Positions 26,637 to 35,793 of a DNA stretch of 64,000 nucleotides are shown piece by piece. The notes below the pieces were generated by a model that was not told the DNA's origin, ran no database searches, and saw nothing but the letters and a program-made list of their open reading frames with translations. The translations under genes and the position numbers were made by a program. Origin of the DNA: Formosa sediminum (GTDB lineage Bacteria; Bacteroidota; Bacteroidia; Flavobacteriales; Flavobacteriaceae); the NCBI RefSeq assembly GCF_007197735.1, contig NZ_CP041637.1, positions 1,054,001-1,118,000 of the forward strand. The letters are read 5' to 3'. Within the stretch, counting starts at the first letter, position 1. The number at the start of each line of letters is the position of its first letter.

Positions 26637-28076
26637 ATGAGAAGCAAGTCTGTATTTATACTATTTTTTTTAGCATTTTTATCTCTTTACGGAAATCAGC
26701 AACCTCATGAAGAGTACCAAGGCTGGATGCGTGAAGAAGATAGTTTAATTAAAGACGGTTTTTTTGAAGAAGCTTTACTGTTAGATATTGATATTGTCGA
26801 AAAGGCCAAGAAAAACAATGATATATTTACTGTAACCGTAGGATACATAAGAATAGCAAATATTTTATGCACCTTTGGTGAGCATTTAGAGAGTTTGCGA
26901 TATCTAGATTTAGCTGATAATTTAATAGATGAGGATAAAAATACAAATCTAAAAATTAGAGTGTTGGCTAATTATGCCAGAAATTATACCGCCTTAAATT
27001 TTAATAATAAAGCAATTGCATATTATAACGAATGTATAACGTTATGTAGCAAATTACCTCCTAACTACAATTACCTGCTCTCCTTTTTATATATTAATAA
27101 GGCAGATGCATTTTCAAATACTCCTTATAAATTAGATTCTACTCTAGTGTATTTACATAAGGCTATTAAAATTAAAGAAAATGCTTTTAAATATGCAGTA
27201 GTAGCAAACTATTATTTAAAGAAAGATATCAATTTAGATTCTGCAAAAACGTATTTAAACAAGAGTAAATTATTAGTCCAAAATTCAGATATTACAGAAT
27301 ATCATAAATCTATAGTTTTACATGCAGAGGCTAATTACAATAAATCTACTGGAAATTATAACGATGCTATAAAATTCTATAAAGAGTCTTTAGAGATTTC
27401 TAAAAGGCTTAAAATATTAGAAAATGTAAAATTAGCCTATAAACTTATATCTGAAACATATGCTAAATTGCAAGAAGACGAGCTATCTCATGAGTATTTA
27501 TTAAAGTACACAGTTATTACAGATAGTATAAATACGAGATACAATAAAAATATTGATGATGTAATCAATACTTTTTTAACAGAGCAAGAGCTTGATTATA
27601 AAGAGAAAGAAAAAAAATATAGCTCACTTATTGTTGCGGTTGTTTTGGTTTTTGTATTTGCAGTTTTTCTAATAATTTATAATACTTATACTTATAAAGC
27701 TAAAAAACGTAGAGTGCTTCTTGAAAAAGAAACCTTGTTAAAACAAAAAGAGTTAGAAAGTAAAAAACTAAAACAAAAACTTAATGAAGCGTTTGATGAG
27801 GTAGATGCATTAGCAAAAACTAACGATCCTTCCTTTTTAATTCGTTTTCAAGAAGTGTATCCACAAGTATGCGAAAATCTTCTAAAAATTAATCCTAAAC
27901 TAGTAAATACAGAATTATCACTTTGTGCCATGATTTGGCTTAATTTCTCTTCTAAAGATATTGCTAGTTTCACTAATATTCAGCCAAGAACTGTACAAAC
28001 CAAAAAGTATAGGTTACGCAAAAAGCTAAACATTCCAGAAGATGAAAATATTTATACCTGGATTAAAAAGCTATGA
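26637..28076 (+). CDS. Membrane-spanning TPR regulator with C-terminal HTH
   Basis: A 479-residue protein: signal peptide (about 1-20), a helical TPR-type region (about 25-300) that should lie in the periplasm, a single membrane helix (about 329-350), a basic coiled coil (about 352-390) and a C-terminal LuxR/GerE-like helix-turn-helix (about 412-479, with SLCAMIWLNFSSKDIASFTN and QPRTVQTKKYRLRKKL). This layout is a one-protein transmembrane transcription factor found in Flavobacteria next to SusC/SusD loci. It lies between two genes that share an operator-like element and is the obvious candidate to bind it. Ligand sensed by the TPR part is unknown. Confidence 0.88.
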   Translation: MRSKSVFILFFLAFLSLYGNQQPHEEYQGWMREEDSLIKDGFFEEALLLDIDIVEKAKKNNDIFTVTVGYIRIANILCTFGEHLESLRYLDLADNLIDEDKNTNLKIRVLANYARNYTALNFNNKAIAYYNECITLCSKLPPNYNYLLSFLYINKADAFSNTPYKLDSTLVYLHKAIKIKENAFKYAVVANYYLKKDINLDSAKTYLNKSKLLVQNSDITEYHKSIVLHAEANYNKSTGNYNDAIKFYKESLEISKRLKILENVKLAYKLISETYAKLQEDELSHEYLLKYTVITDSINTRYNKNIDDVINTFLTEQELDYKEKEKKYSSLIVAVVLVFVFAVFLIIYNTYTYKAKKRRVLLEKETLLKQKELESKKLKQKLNEAFDEVDALAKTNDPSFLIRFQEVYPQVCENLLKINPKLVNTELSLCAMIWLNFSSKDIASFTNIQPRTVQTKKYRLRKKLNIPEDENIYTWIKKL

Positions 28077-28399
28077 GTAATTTAGAGCTATATTTATTCT
28101 GTTCTGTGAATTTAAAACTGTGTTTTAACAAAAATTATAATTTTATCAATTGTAATTTTTGATTATCACAATTAATTAAATTATAAATTAACAATATTCG
28201 TCCATAATATTTTTATACTCTCAAAAATTACTGTATTACACATGGTGTAGTACAAGTGTATACCCTTCAAACTCCCTATTTAACCGGTTTTTTAGTTGTT
28301 TTATCTTATTGTTAATATTCTCTTAAAGTAGTTTAACGAAAAGTTAAATTCTATTTCAAGCGTTTTTTAAATCAAGAAATAATCAAAAAACAACTGTGT
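28077..28399 (+). promoter_or_regulatory. Regulatory region of the susCD operon
   Basis: A 323-bp AT-rich region with no gene. It holds the second copy of the direct-repeat element (28244-28263), TTTTTTAGTT at 28288-28297, and a CTTAAAGTAGTTTAA stretch near 28322 that resembles the one before the hydrolase gene. No recognisable -7 box was found close to the start. Confidence 0.5.
28244..28263 (+). promoter_or_regulatory. Direct-repeat operator candidate, copy 2
   Basis: GGTGTAGTACAAGTGTATAC, differing from the copy at 25446 in one base. GTGTA half-sites are 11 bp apart. It lies 137 bp before the susC ATG. Confidence 0.6.
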
Positions 28400-31300
28400 A
28401 TGAAAACAAAAACCTTCAAATTAATACTCTTTTTAATTGCAATCCAAATGGGGGCAATTCAAACTATGTATTCACAAGAAAATAGTATTACAGGACATGT
28501 TGTAGATGAGTCTAACATTCCGGTTTCAGGAGTAACCGTCATGATAAAAGATACTAGAATAGGTGTGCAAACAGATTTTGATGGGAATTATTCTATTAAA
28601 GCAAATCCTGGTCAAGTATTACTATTTTCTTATTTAGGGATGAGGACTGAAGAGGTTACTGTTGGAGCATCAAAAACCATACATGTAATTTTATACGAAG
28701 ATGCAGAAGCTTTAAATGAAGTTGTAGTTACAGCCATGGGTATTGAACGCGCAGATAGAACTTTAGGGTATGGTGTAAGTACTGTAAAATCTGCAGATTT
28801 TGATGTGGCTAGAGAAACAGATGTGCTTCAAGCATTACAAGGTAAAGTTTCTGGAGTTCAAATAACAGGACAAGGAGGAGGCATAGGAGCTTCAACTAAA
28901 ATAACAGTACGTGGGATGACGCGTATTAGCGGTTCTAATAATCCATTGTGGGTAATAGATGGAGTACCCATTTCTGATGCTAACGATTTTACAAGTTCAA
29001 GAACTACAGGATCTATAGATTATGGAAATAGGGCACAAGATATAAATCCAGATGATATTGAAAGTTTAACTGTTTTAAAAGGAGCCTCTGCAGCAGCTTT
29101 ATATGGTTCTAGAGCATCGAATGGTGTAATTGTAGTTACAACAAAAAAAGGGAAAGGCAAAGCAACAGTATCTTACAGTTCTACAATTCGTTTTGATAAT
29201 CCGTTAAGATTGCCAGATTTTCAAAATACATTTGGCCCTGGAGATTACGGAGTGTACAATGAAGCAGAAGGAGATAATTTACAAGAAGTAGGTGCCGGTT
29301 GGGGTGCACGTATTTCTGAAGGCGGAACATATACAGACTATGCTGGTAATGTACAAACCTTTCAATCTTATCCAGATCTTCAGAAAGACTTTTATGAATT
29401 AGGCTCTACAAACATACATAGTTTTGCTATTTCGGGAGTGTCGGATAAAGGTCAAAACGATTATAGGTTTAGTACCTCATATACGTCTAAGGAAGGTATT
29501 ATACCGGGTTCTTCATTAGAAAAATTAAATTTAGGTTTAAAATCAGGTGCTCAATTATATGATAATTTAAAATCTAGCTTTAGTATAAATTATGTTAACT
29601 CTAGTATTGAAGGCGCAGTGGCACAAGGTGGAAATGATCCAAATATATTAATGAGCGTAATTAATACGCTACCACGTACTACAGATATAAATGTGTTTAC
29701 GCCTTGGATTAGTGAAGATGGTGAAGAACAATTGGCACCTGTAGATGCAGATGGCACAAATAACCCGTATTGGATTGTACACGAAAACCAAAGGACTAGC
29801 GATACAGAACGTTTCTTTGGAAATGTAAATTTAGACTATCAGCCTGTTAAGCATCTGTCTGTATTAGGACGTGTAGGTTATGATACTTATAATACAACAC
29901 ATTTTTCTAATAAACATAAAGGAACTATAGGTTTGTTAGAAGGAAACTATACGGAAAACCATATTAGTAGAAATGAGCTGACTTTAGATTTTTTAACAAC
30001 GTATAATAATGTATTTGGCGATTTTGATTTTAAAATAATGGGTGGTGCCCAATGGAATCAAAGAGAGTGGAGTACAATTGGTAATCAGGGTATAAGTTTA
30101 ACAATACCAGAGCTTTTCGATCCTGGAAATGTAGAAACAAATGTGCCATGGAAAAACTATGCTAAAACACGAATATTTGGAGTGTTTAGCGATTTAACAT
30201 TAACTTATAAAACGTGGTTAACGTTAAATGCTTCGGCTAGAAACGATTGGTCGTCCACTCTACCAGAAGGAGGAAATAGTTATTTTTATCCATCTGTAGC
30301 CCTAAGTTTTGTGTTTACAGATGCTTTTAAAATCGATAGTAATATTTTAAATTATGGAAAACTAAGAGGGAACTGGGCTAATGTGGGCAGTGATACCGGC
30401 GCTTATCAATTAGATTTTTTATACTCACCTCAATCTACTTGGTACGGACAATTTAGTACAAGTGGAACTTTTCCATTCGACGGACAGTTAGCGTTTTCTG
30501 GGCCAAATACACTACCTAATGTAAATTTAAAACCAGAAAATCAAGCGAATTATGAGTTGGGGATTGAATTGGGCTTGCTGAAAAATAGAGTGACTATAGA
30601 TGCAACTTATTATAAGAATGTTACAACAGATCAGATCATTTCGTTATTAGTGCCTGCATCTACAGGGTATAGTTCTGCAATGACCAATATTGGAGAAATT
30701 TCTAATACAGGTTTTGAGTTGGAAATTGGAGCTAAAATTATCAGGTATAAAGGCTTTGTTTGGAATTTGAATTATAATTTTTCAACAAACGAAACTATTA
30801 TAGATGATTTAGGAGAAGGAATAGATAAATATACCATGGCCTCTGCATTTAACGGATTAGTTGTGGGTGCAGAAGAAGGACAGTCTATAGGAATTTATGG
30901 AAATAGATTTGCACGTGCTGTAGACGAGAATGGAAATACTATTGAAGATCAAATTTTAGTAAATAGTAATGGGTTGCGTTATGAAGGTGATAATGAAAGA
31001 TTAGGAGATATTACACCAGATTTTACAATGGGACTGACTTCTGTGTTTAGATACAAAGGATGGAGTTTATCTACAACCTTCGATTGGAAAGAAGGCGGTG
31101 TGTTGTATTCACAAACAGTATCGTCTCTTAGAACATCAGGTTTGGCAAAAGAAACTGCTGTAGATAGAGAAACACTGTTTGTAGATCCTAATACATATAT
31201 GGTTAATGAAGATGGTACGTACTCAGAAAATACCATTGCTATCCCAAGTGTACAACAATACTGGTCTAATTATTCTGCAAGTAGAATTCATGAAAGCAAC

Positions 31301-31558
31301 ACGTTTGATGCAACATATATTAAATGGAGAGAGCTAGGATTAGCTTATACTTTTAATAAAGAGCAACTTAATAATTCTCCGTTTAAATCTTTACGAATTG
31401 GAGTTCAGGGAAGAAACCTTGGAATCTTTAATACCAGTATACCACATATAGATCCAGAAACTAATTTATTTGGATCAGGTAGTAATGGAGGTGCGATTGA
31501 ATATAACGGAGTGCCATCTACAAGTAGTGTAGGATTTAATGTTCAAGTTAAATTTTAA
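28400..31558 (+). CDS. susC: SusC/RagA family TonB-linked outer membrane transporter
   Basis: A 1052-residue transporter. Signal peptide (about 1-25), carboxypeptidase-regulatory-like domain (about 28-105, SGVTVMIKDTRIGVQTDFDG), TonB box (EVVVTAMGI, about 113-121), plug domain with GGIGASTKITVRGMTRI and NPLWVIDGVPISDAN, then TASAALYGSRASNGVI-type sequence and a beta-barrel ending in FNVQVKF. It imports a ligand delivered by the paired SusD, which starts 3 bp downstream. Substrates of such pairs are usually glycans but can be peptides or other molecules. Here the only linked enzymes are a sulfatase, an Asp/Glu racemase and a hydrolase. Confidence 0.96.
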   Translation: MKTKTFKLILFLIAIQMGAIQTMYSQENSITGHVVDESNIPVSGVTVMIKDTRIGVQTDFDGNYSIKANPGQVLLFSYLGMRTEEVTVGASKTIHVILYEDAEALNEVVVTAMGIERADRTLGYGVSTVKSADFDVARETDVLQALQGKVSGVQITGQGGGIGASTKITVRGMTRISGSNNPLWVIDGVPISDANDFTSSRTTGSIDYGNRAQDINPDDIESLTVLKGASAAALYGSRASNGVIVVTTKKGKGKATVSYSSTIRFDNPLRLPDFQNTFGPGDYGVYNEAEGDNLQEVGAGWGARISEGGTYTDYAGNVQTFQSYPDLQKDFYELGSTNIHSFAISGVSDKGQNDYRFSTSYTSKEGIIPGSSLEKLNLGLKSGAQLYDNLKSSFSINYVNSSIEGAVAQGGNDPNILMSVINTLPRTTDINVFTPWISEDGEEQLAPVDADGTNNPYWIVHENQRTSDTERFFGNVNLDYQPVKHLSVLGRVGYDTYNTTHFSNKHKGTIGLLEGNYTENHISRNELTLDFLTTYNNVFGDFDFKIMGGAQWNQREWSTIGNQGISLTIPELFDPGNVETNVPWKNYAKTRIFGVFSDLTLTYKTWLTLNASARNDWSSTLPEGGNSYFYPSVALSFVFTDAFKIDSNILNYGKLRGNWANVGSDTGAYQLDFLYSPQSTWYGQFSTSGTFPFDGQLAFSGPNTLPNVNLKPENQANYELGIELGLLKNRVTIDATYYKNVTTDQIISLLVPASTGYSSAMTNIGEISNTGFELEIGAKIIRYKGFVWNLNYNFSTNETIIDDLGEGIDKYTMASAFNGLVVGAEEGQSIGIYGNRFARAVDENGNTIEDQILVNSNGLRYEGDNERLGDITPDFTMGLTSVFRYKGWSLSTTFDWKEGGVLYSQTVSSLRTSGLAKETAVDRETLFVDPNTYMVNEDGTYSENTIAIPSVQQYWSNYSASRIHESNTFDATYIKWRELGLAYTFNKEQLNNSPFKSLRIGVQGRNLGIFNTSIPHIDPETNLFGSGSNGGAIEYNGVPSTSSVGFNVQVKF

Positions 31559-31561
31559 AAA

Positions 31562-33016
31562 ATGAAAGCCATGAAAAAAATAGTTTTAAAGATAAAATAT
31601 ATAATAGTTTTAAGTGTCTTACTCGTAAGTGTTAATGCCTGCGATAGTGCTTTAGTAGATATAAATGAAGATCCTTTAGCTGTAACTTCTGTGCCAGCAG
31701 AACTTTTGTTTCCAGAGATAATTGTAAATTTTTCTTCAGTAAGATCTATAGAGTTTGCTGGATTAAATATGCATGCACAACAGTGGTGCGGAAGTGGAGG
31801 TACGTGGTTAAGCAGAAGCCGATATGTTTTGGGAGTGCCTTCTGTTAATAATGGATGGACTACTTGGTATACAACTTGCTTAAAGAATTTGTCTTTAGTA
31901 GAACAGTTGGTAGAAGAAGATAATCCAGATAATCAATACATTATAGCTCAGGCCAAAGTGCTAGAGGGTTTTATATATTCTAATATAACTCAGGTTTGGG
32001 GAGATGTGCCTTATACACAAGCAGGTAACCCAACAGAATATCCTTATCCAGAATTCGATTCGCAAGAAATTGTGTTAGAAGGTGTCGTTACTTTAATGGA
32101 TGAAGCCTTAGCAATTTTAGAACAAGATTTAGATTCTCAAATTGTTACAGATTCAGATTTAATTTTTAATGGAGATAAGGCATCATGGATTCGTTGGGCT
32201 AACTCTATAAAATTAAAAATGTTAATGTTTATTGCTAATAAAAAACCAGATGAAGTTTCTGCCCAACTTCAAGCCTTGGTAAATTCACCCTTAATTGTAA
32301 CTAAAGACCAAGAAGCACAATTATCGTACTCCGAAACTATTGGTAATGAAAATCCTAAATGGACATTTATAAATAATTATTGGGGCGGGAATATAAACTT
32401 ATGGTACGCAGGAAGACCACTAGTTAATTTAATGAAAGAATTAAACGATCCCCGATTAGCGACATATTACGAACCAAATTCAAATGGAGAATATTTTGGA
32501 AAATGGCAAGGATATACAGGCTTTACAACCATTTCTAAAGTGAATGCGAATAATGTATTGGCAGATACGCCGGATAGATATTCTACAGCCTCAGAAACTT
32601 ACTTTTTACTCGCAGATGCTGCAGCTAATGGTTTTGTGTCTGGGGGTTTAGCGCAAGCGAACGTATGGTTTTTGGAAGGCGTTACACTCGCCCTAGATTA
32701 TTATGATGGTACCTTAGGAGAGATCGCTCAAGCAGATAAAGAGACTTATATTGCAAGTTTACCAGATTTAACTGCTTTAACAACCAATGAAGCTTTAGAT
32801 TATATTAACGACCAACATTACATTTCGTTATTTGGGAATGGGCTAGAAGCTTGGAGCCAATGGAAGAGAACTAAAAGTGTAGATTTAGATATTCCTGCCA
32901 ATGCGGGAGCCACAGATGTAATTAGACGTTACACATACTCTTCTAATGAGGCTGGTTCTAATATTAATACACCTACAGGTTTAACTATAGAAACCAAAAT
33001 GTGGTATGAAAAATAA
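31562..33016 (+). CDS. susD: SusD/RagB-like ligand-binding lipoprotein
   Basis: A 484-residue surface lipoprotein (type II signal peptide, Cys27 in SVNAC) that caps the SusC barrel and binds substrate. The TPR-like helices typical of SusD are seen in IAQAKVLEGFIYSNITQVWGDVPYTQAG. The overall sequence is of the SusD-like_2 type, not the classical glycan-binding SusD. It is co-transcribed with susC (3-bp gap). A long inverted repeat lies just past its stop. Confidence 0.93.
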   Translation: MKAMKKIVLKIKYIIVLSVLLVSVNACDSALVDINEDPLAVTSVPAELLFPEIIVNFSSVRSIEFAGLNMHAQQWCGSGGTWLSRSRYVLGVPSVNNGWTTWYTTCLKNLSLVEQLVEEDNPDNQYIIAQAKVLEGFIYSNITQVWGDVPYTQAGNPTEYPYPEFDSQEIVLEGVVTLMDEALAILEQDLDSQIVTDSDLIFNGDKASWIRWANSIKLKMLMFIANKKPDEVSAQLQALVNSPLIVTKDQEAQLSYSETIGNENPKWTFINNYWGGNINLWYAGRPLVNLMKELNDPRLATYYEPNSNGEYFGKWQGYTGFTTISKVNANNVLADTPDRYSTASETYFLLADAAANGFVSGGLAQANVWFLEGVTLALDYYDGTLGEIAQADKETYIASLPDLTALTTNEALDYINDQHYISLFGNGLEAWSQWKRTKSVDLDIPANAGATDVIRRYTYSSNEAGSNINTPTGLTIETKMWYEK

Positions 33017-33030
33017 TGTTTAGACATCCG

Positions 33031-33142
33031 TTAATTACAGTAAGCTAGTGATATTTTATTTGTTTAAGTTAGTCAATCTTTTTTATAAATATCTGTATAA
33101 AAAACAACCTAGATTTTAAAATTACTAGCTTACAGTAATTAA
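33031..33142. repeat. Inverted repeat between susD and the sulfatase gene
   Basis: Arms 33031-33051 and 33122-33142 pair over 19 of 21 bases around a 70-bp loop; each arm contains TTACAGTAA. There is no T run after it, so it is not a standard terminator. It could shape mRNA processing and lower expression of the downstream genes relative to susCD, or be a protein-binding site. Confidence 0.55.
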
Positions 33143-33243
33143 AAAGTGTTTTTATATGTCTATAAAAATAAAAATGCTGCCTTAGTAATGTTAACTGGGT
33201 AAGTTATACTAGCTAAAAAATAGTAAACATTTAATCTTAATTA

Positions 33244-34821
33244 ATGAAAATTACAGCATATAAGCAACTAAAATATTTAACATGTATAGCTGTTTTAATA
33301 TTAAGTAGTTGCCAACAAAAAACAGAAGTAATACAACATAGTGTAGCGGTAAATAGACCAAATATTTTATTTATTCCTATAGATGATATAAGACCAGAGT
33401 TAGGGTGTTATGGTAATAGCGATGTAATATCCCCTAATATTGACAAACTAGCCTCTAATGGCGTTGTTTTTAATCGTGCGTATTGCCAGCAGGCGGTATG
33501 TACAGCTTCCCGAACCAGTTTATTAACAGGTTTAAGACCCGACTCTACACAAGTTTGGGATTTAAAAACACACTTTAGAGACCAAATGCCCAACCTGGTT
33601 TCTTTGCCCCAATTCTTTAAAAACAATGGATATTATAGTGTTGGATTAGGTAAAACATTTCATAATACATTACAGGATTCTCTGGCTTGGAATGAGTATT
33701 TACACATAGATGGTTTTCCTTTCGATCCAGATGCGGTATACGTTAATCGCGATAATATTATAGCACAAAAAGAGATAGAGTTAAAGCGTTTAAAAGCTGG
33801 ACATGCAAAGGTTGATAAATATGGTTTTATTTATTCTAAAACCCGCTCTAGTGAAATGGGGCTTGTAGATAATGATGATGCGTATTATGATGGCGCTCAA
33901 ACTACAATGGCAATTAAAAAGCTTAGAGAACTTAAAGATAAAGACGAACCTTTCTTTTTGTCTGTTGGGTATTATAAACCACATTTGCCTTTTAATGCCC
34001 CAAAAAAATATTGGGATTTATACAATAGAGCGGATATTAAACTCGCAGAAAATCAATATCACCCAAAAGATAGTCCGTCTTATACCGTGCATGGCGATGC
34101 AGAACTTCGGGGTTATGTAGATGCTAAATCAAATTTACCATATCCTAATGAAAACAATTGGGATGAAGATAAACAACGCGAACTTAAACATGCATATTAC
34201 GCTTGTATTTCTTACATAGATGCACAAATAGGTAGGATTATGGACGAGTTAGAACGTTTAAATCTTAAAGACAATACCATTGTTGTATTATGGGGCGATC
34301 ATGGTTGGAAGTTAGGAGAACATAATGGTTGGGGAAAGCAAACTAATTATGAAATAGATACCCGAGTACCATTAATTATTAGCGGAGCAAAAGTTGTAGC
34401 AAAAGGCGAAACAAGTAATGCTTTAACCGAATTTGTTGATGTTTACCCAACGCTTTGCGATGTTACCGGGTTTGAAATCCCTGAATATTTACAAGGCACA
34501 AGTTTAAAACCACTTCTTGAAAATCCAAAAGCAACAGTTAAGGATGCAGCATATAGCCAGTTTTTATTAGGTAGATTTGGCCCTCTAAAAGAGCGGGAAT
34601 CTGAAAAAATGGGATATACAGTAAGAACAGATCGTTACCGTTATGTCGAGTGGTATGATTGGGAAGCCAATAAAAATGCTGTTGGAGAGTTTTTAGGGAA
34701 AGAACTTTTTGATCATGAAAAAGATGCTCAAGAAAATACAAATATTGCTAATGATCCTGCAAATAAGGAATTAATTAAAACTTTGTCTTCTCAGCTAAAA
34801 GCAGGCTTTTCAACGTTATAA
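33244..34821 (+). CDS. Lipoprotein sulfatase, type I (iduronate-2-sulfatase-like)
   Basis: A 525-residue sulfatase that removes sulfate from an organic sulfate ester. It has a lipoprotein signal peptide (Cys23 in LSSC), metal-binding Asp47-Asp48 in IPIDDIRPE, and the CxAxR formylglycine signature CTASR (Cys86, Arg90), where Cys must be oxidised by an anaerobic-type or FGE-type maturase not found in this window. A later WGDHGWKLGEHNGWGK completes the metal site. It resembles the iduronate-2-sulfatase group. It follows susCD and precedes the racemase by 14 bp. Confidence 0.95.
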   Translation: MKITAYKQLKYLTCIAVLILSSCQQKTEVIQHSVAVNRPNILFIPIDDIRPELGCYGNSDVISPNIDKLASNGVVFNRAYCQQAVCTASRTSLLTGLRPDSTQVWDLKTHFRDQMPNLVSLPQFFKNNGYYSVGLGKTFHNTLQDSLAWNEYLHIDGFPFDPDAVYVNRDNIIAQKEIELKRLKAGHAKVDKYGFIYSKTRSSEMGLVDNDDAYYDGAQTTMAIKKLRELKDKDEPFFLSVGYYKPHLPFNAPKKYWDLYNRADIKLAENQYHPKDSPSYTVHGDAELRGYVDAKSNLPYPNENNWDEDKQRELKHAYYACISYIDAQIGRIMDELERLNLKDNTIVVLWGDHGWKLGEHNGWGKQTNYEIDTRVPLIISGAKVVAKGETSNALTEFVDVYPTLCDVTGFEIPEYLQGTSLKPLLENPKATVKDAAYSQFLLGRFGPLKERESEKMGYTVRTDRYRYVEWYDWEANKNAVGEFLGKELFDHEKDAQENTNIANDPANKELIKTLSSQLKAGFSTL

Positions 34822-34835
34822 ATAAGACATATACT

Positions 34836-35630
34836 ATGAAGAAATATATTTACGGATTACTTTTTTTGGGACTTACAGCGTTTATGATCCCAACTAAAAA
34901 AAATCTAATGCAACTTGAAATACAACAATCTAAAATGAATACATTAGGACTTATAGGAGGTACATCGTGGCACTCTACTTTAGATTATTATAGTACTATA
35001 AATCAGTTTGTTAACGATTATTTTGGTAATAATACCAATCCGCCGCTATTGGTTTATACACTTAATCAAGCAGAAGTACATCGTTTTCAGCGTGAAGATA
35101 AGTGGGATTCTATTGCAGGACTGCTTACTCATGCGGCATTAAGTTTAAATAAAGCAGGAGCGCAGTCTGTAATGTTTTGTGCTAATACACCACATAAAGT
35201 ATATAATAAAGTTCAAAACCAATTAGATTTTCCAATTATTCATATTGCAGATGCTACAGCCAAAGCAATTCATAAAAAAGGCTTAAAAAAAGTATGCTTT
35301 ATCGGAACTAAATATAGTATGACAGAAGATTTTATAACCAAAAGAATAGAAGAAAATGGTTTAGATGTTCTGGTTCCAGAAGATGAAAAAGTGATTGAAG
35401 AATTACATCGTATAATTATAGAAGAACTCACTTATGGAGAAGTGAAAGCAGAATCTAAAGCCTATGTACTTAGTGTGTTGAAAGATATGATTAATTCCGG
35501 TGCAGAAGGTGTAATATTAGGGTGTACAGAGTTTCCTTTAATGATTTTTGAAGACGATTTAGAAGTTCCCATTTTCGATACCACAAAAATTCACTCCCAA
35601 TCCGGAGTAGACTATATTTTAAAGAAGTAG
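34836..35630 (+). CDS. Aspartate/glutamate racemase family protein with export-type N-terminus
   Basis: A 264-residue protein of the cofactor-independent Asp/Glu racemase family. The two catalytic Cys are present: Cys115 in FCANTPH and Cys230 in LGCTEFP. The family core starts at residue 34 (MNTLGLIGGTSWHST). Before it lie about 33 extra residues that look like a signal or anchor sequence (MKKYIYGLLFLGLTAFMIP), without an obvious cleavage site. A start at ATG 34935 would remove this and leave a cytoplasmic enzyme. The 14-bp gap to the sulfatase gene and the terminator after it place it at the end of the SusCD-sulfatase operon. Confidence 0.85.
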   Translation: MKKYIYGLLFLGLTAFMIPTKKNLMQLEIQQSKMNTLGLIGGTSWHSTLDYYSTINQFVNDYFGNNTNPPLLVYTLNQAEVHRFQREDKWDSIAGLLTHAALSLNKAGAQSVMFCANTPHKVYNKVQNQLDFPIIHIADATAKAIHKKGLKKVCFIGTKYSMTEDFITKRIEENGLDVLVPEDEKVIEELHRIIIEELTYGEVKAESKAYVLSVLKDMINSGAEGVILGCTEFPLMIFEDDLEVPIFDTTKIHSQSGVDYILKK

Positions 35631-35661
35631 GTTTGTTTATGTTATAGTAAACATGTTTGTT

Positions 35662-35697
35662 AAGCTGAACAACTTTATGTTGTTCAGCTTTTTTTCT
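35662..35697 (+). terminator. Terminator of the sulfatase-racemase operon
   Basis: A 12-bp perfect stem (35662-35673 with 35679-35690), loop TTTAT, then a T run. It falls inside the frame that continues into the acetyltransferase, so that gene must start later. Confidence 0.92.
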
Positions 35698-35793
35698 TTA
35701 AATCTAACAGTAAAAATAAAGGTGTTCTTTAAATTTGTCGCTGCGTATAAGTTAACACTTTTGCTTATTCAGCCTTTTAAAATATTTATTATA

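Noticed and set aside
33408-33626. Minus-strand 72-codon frame
   Set aside because: It lies inside the sulfatase gene across its catalytic motif and has no supporting features.
35653-35793. Longer start for the FR47-like acetyltransferase
   Set aside because: This stretch contains the terminator hairpin of the previous operon, so it is not translated as part of this gene.
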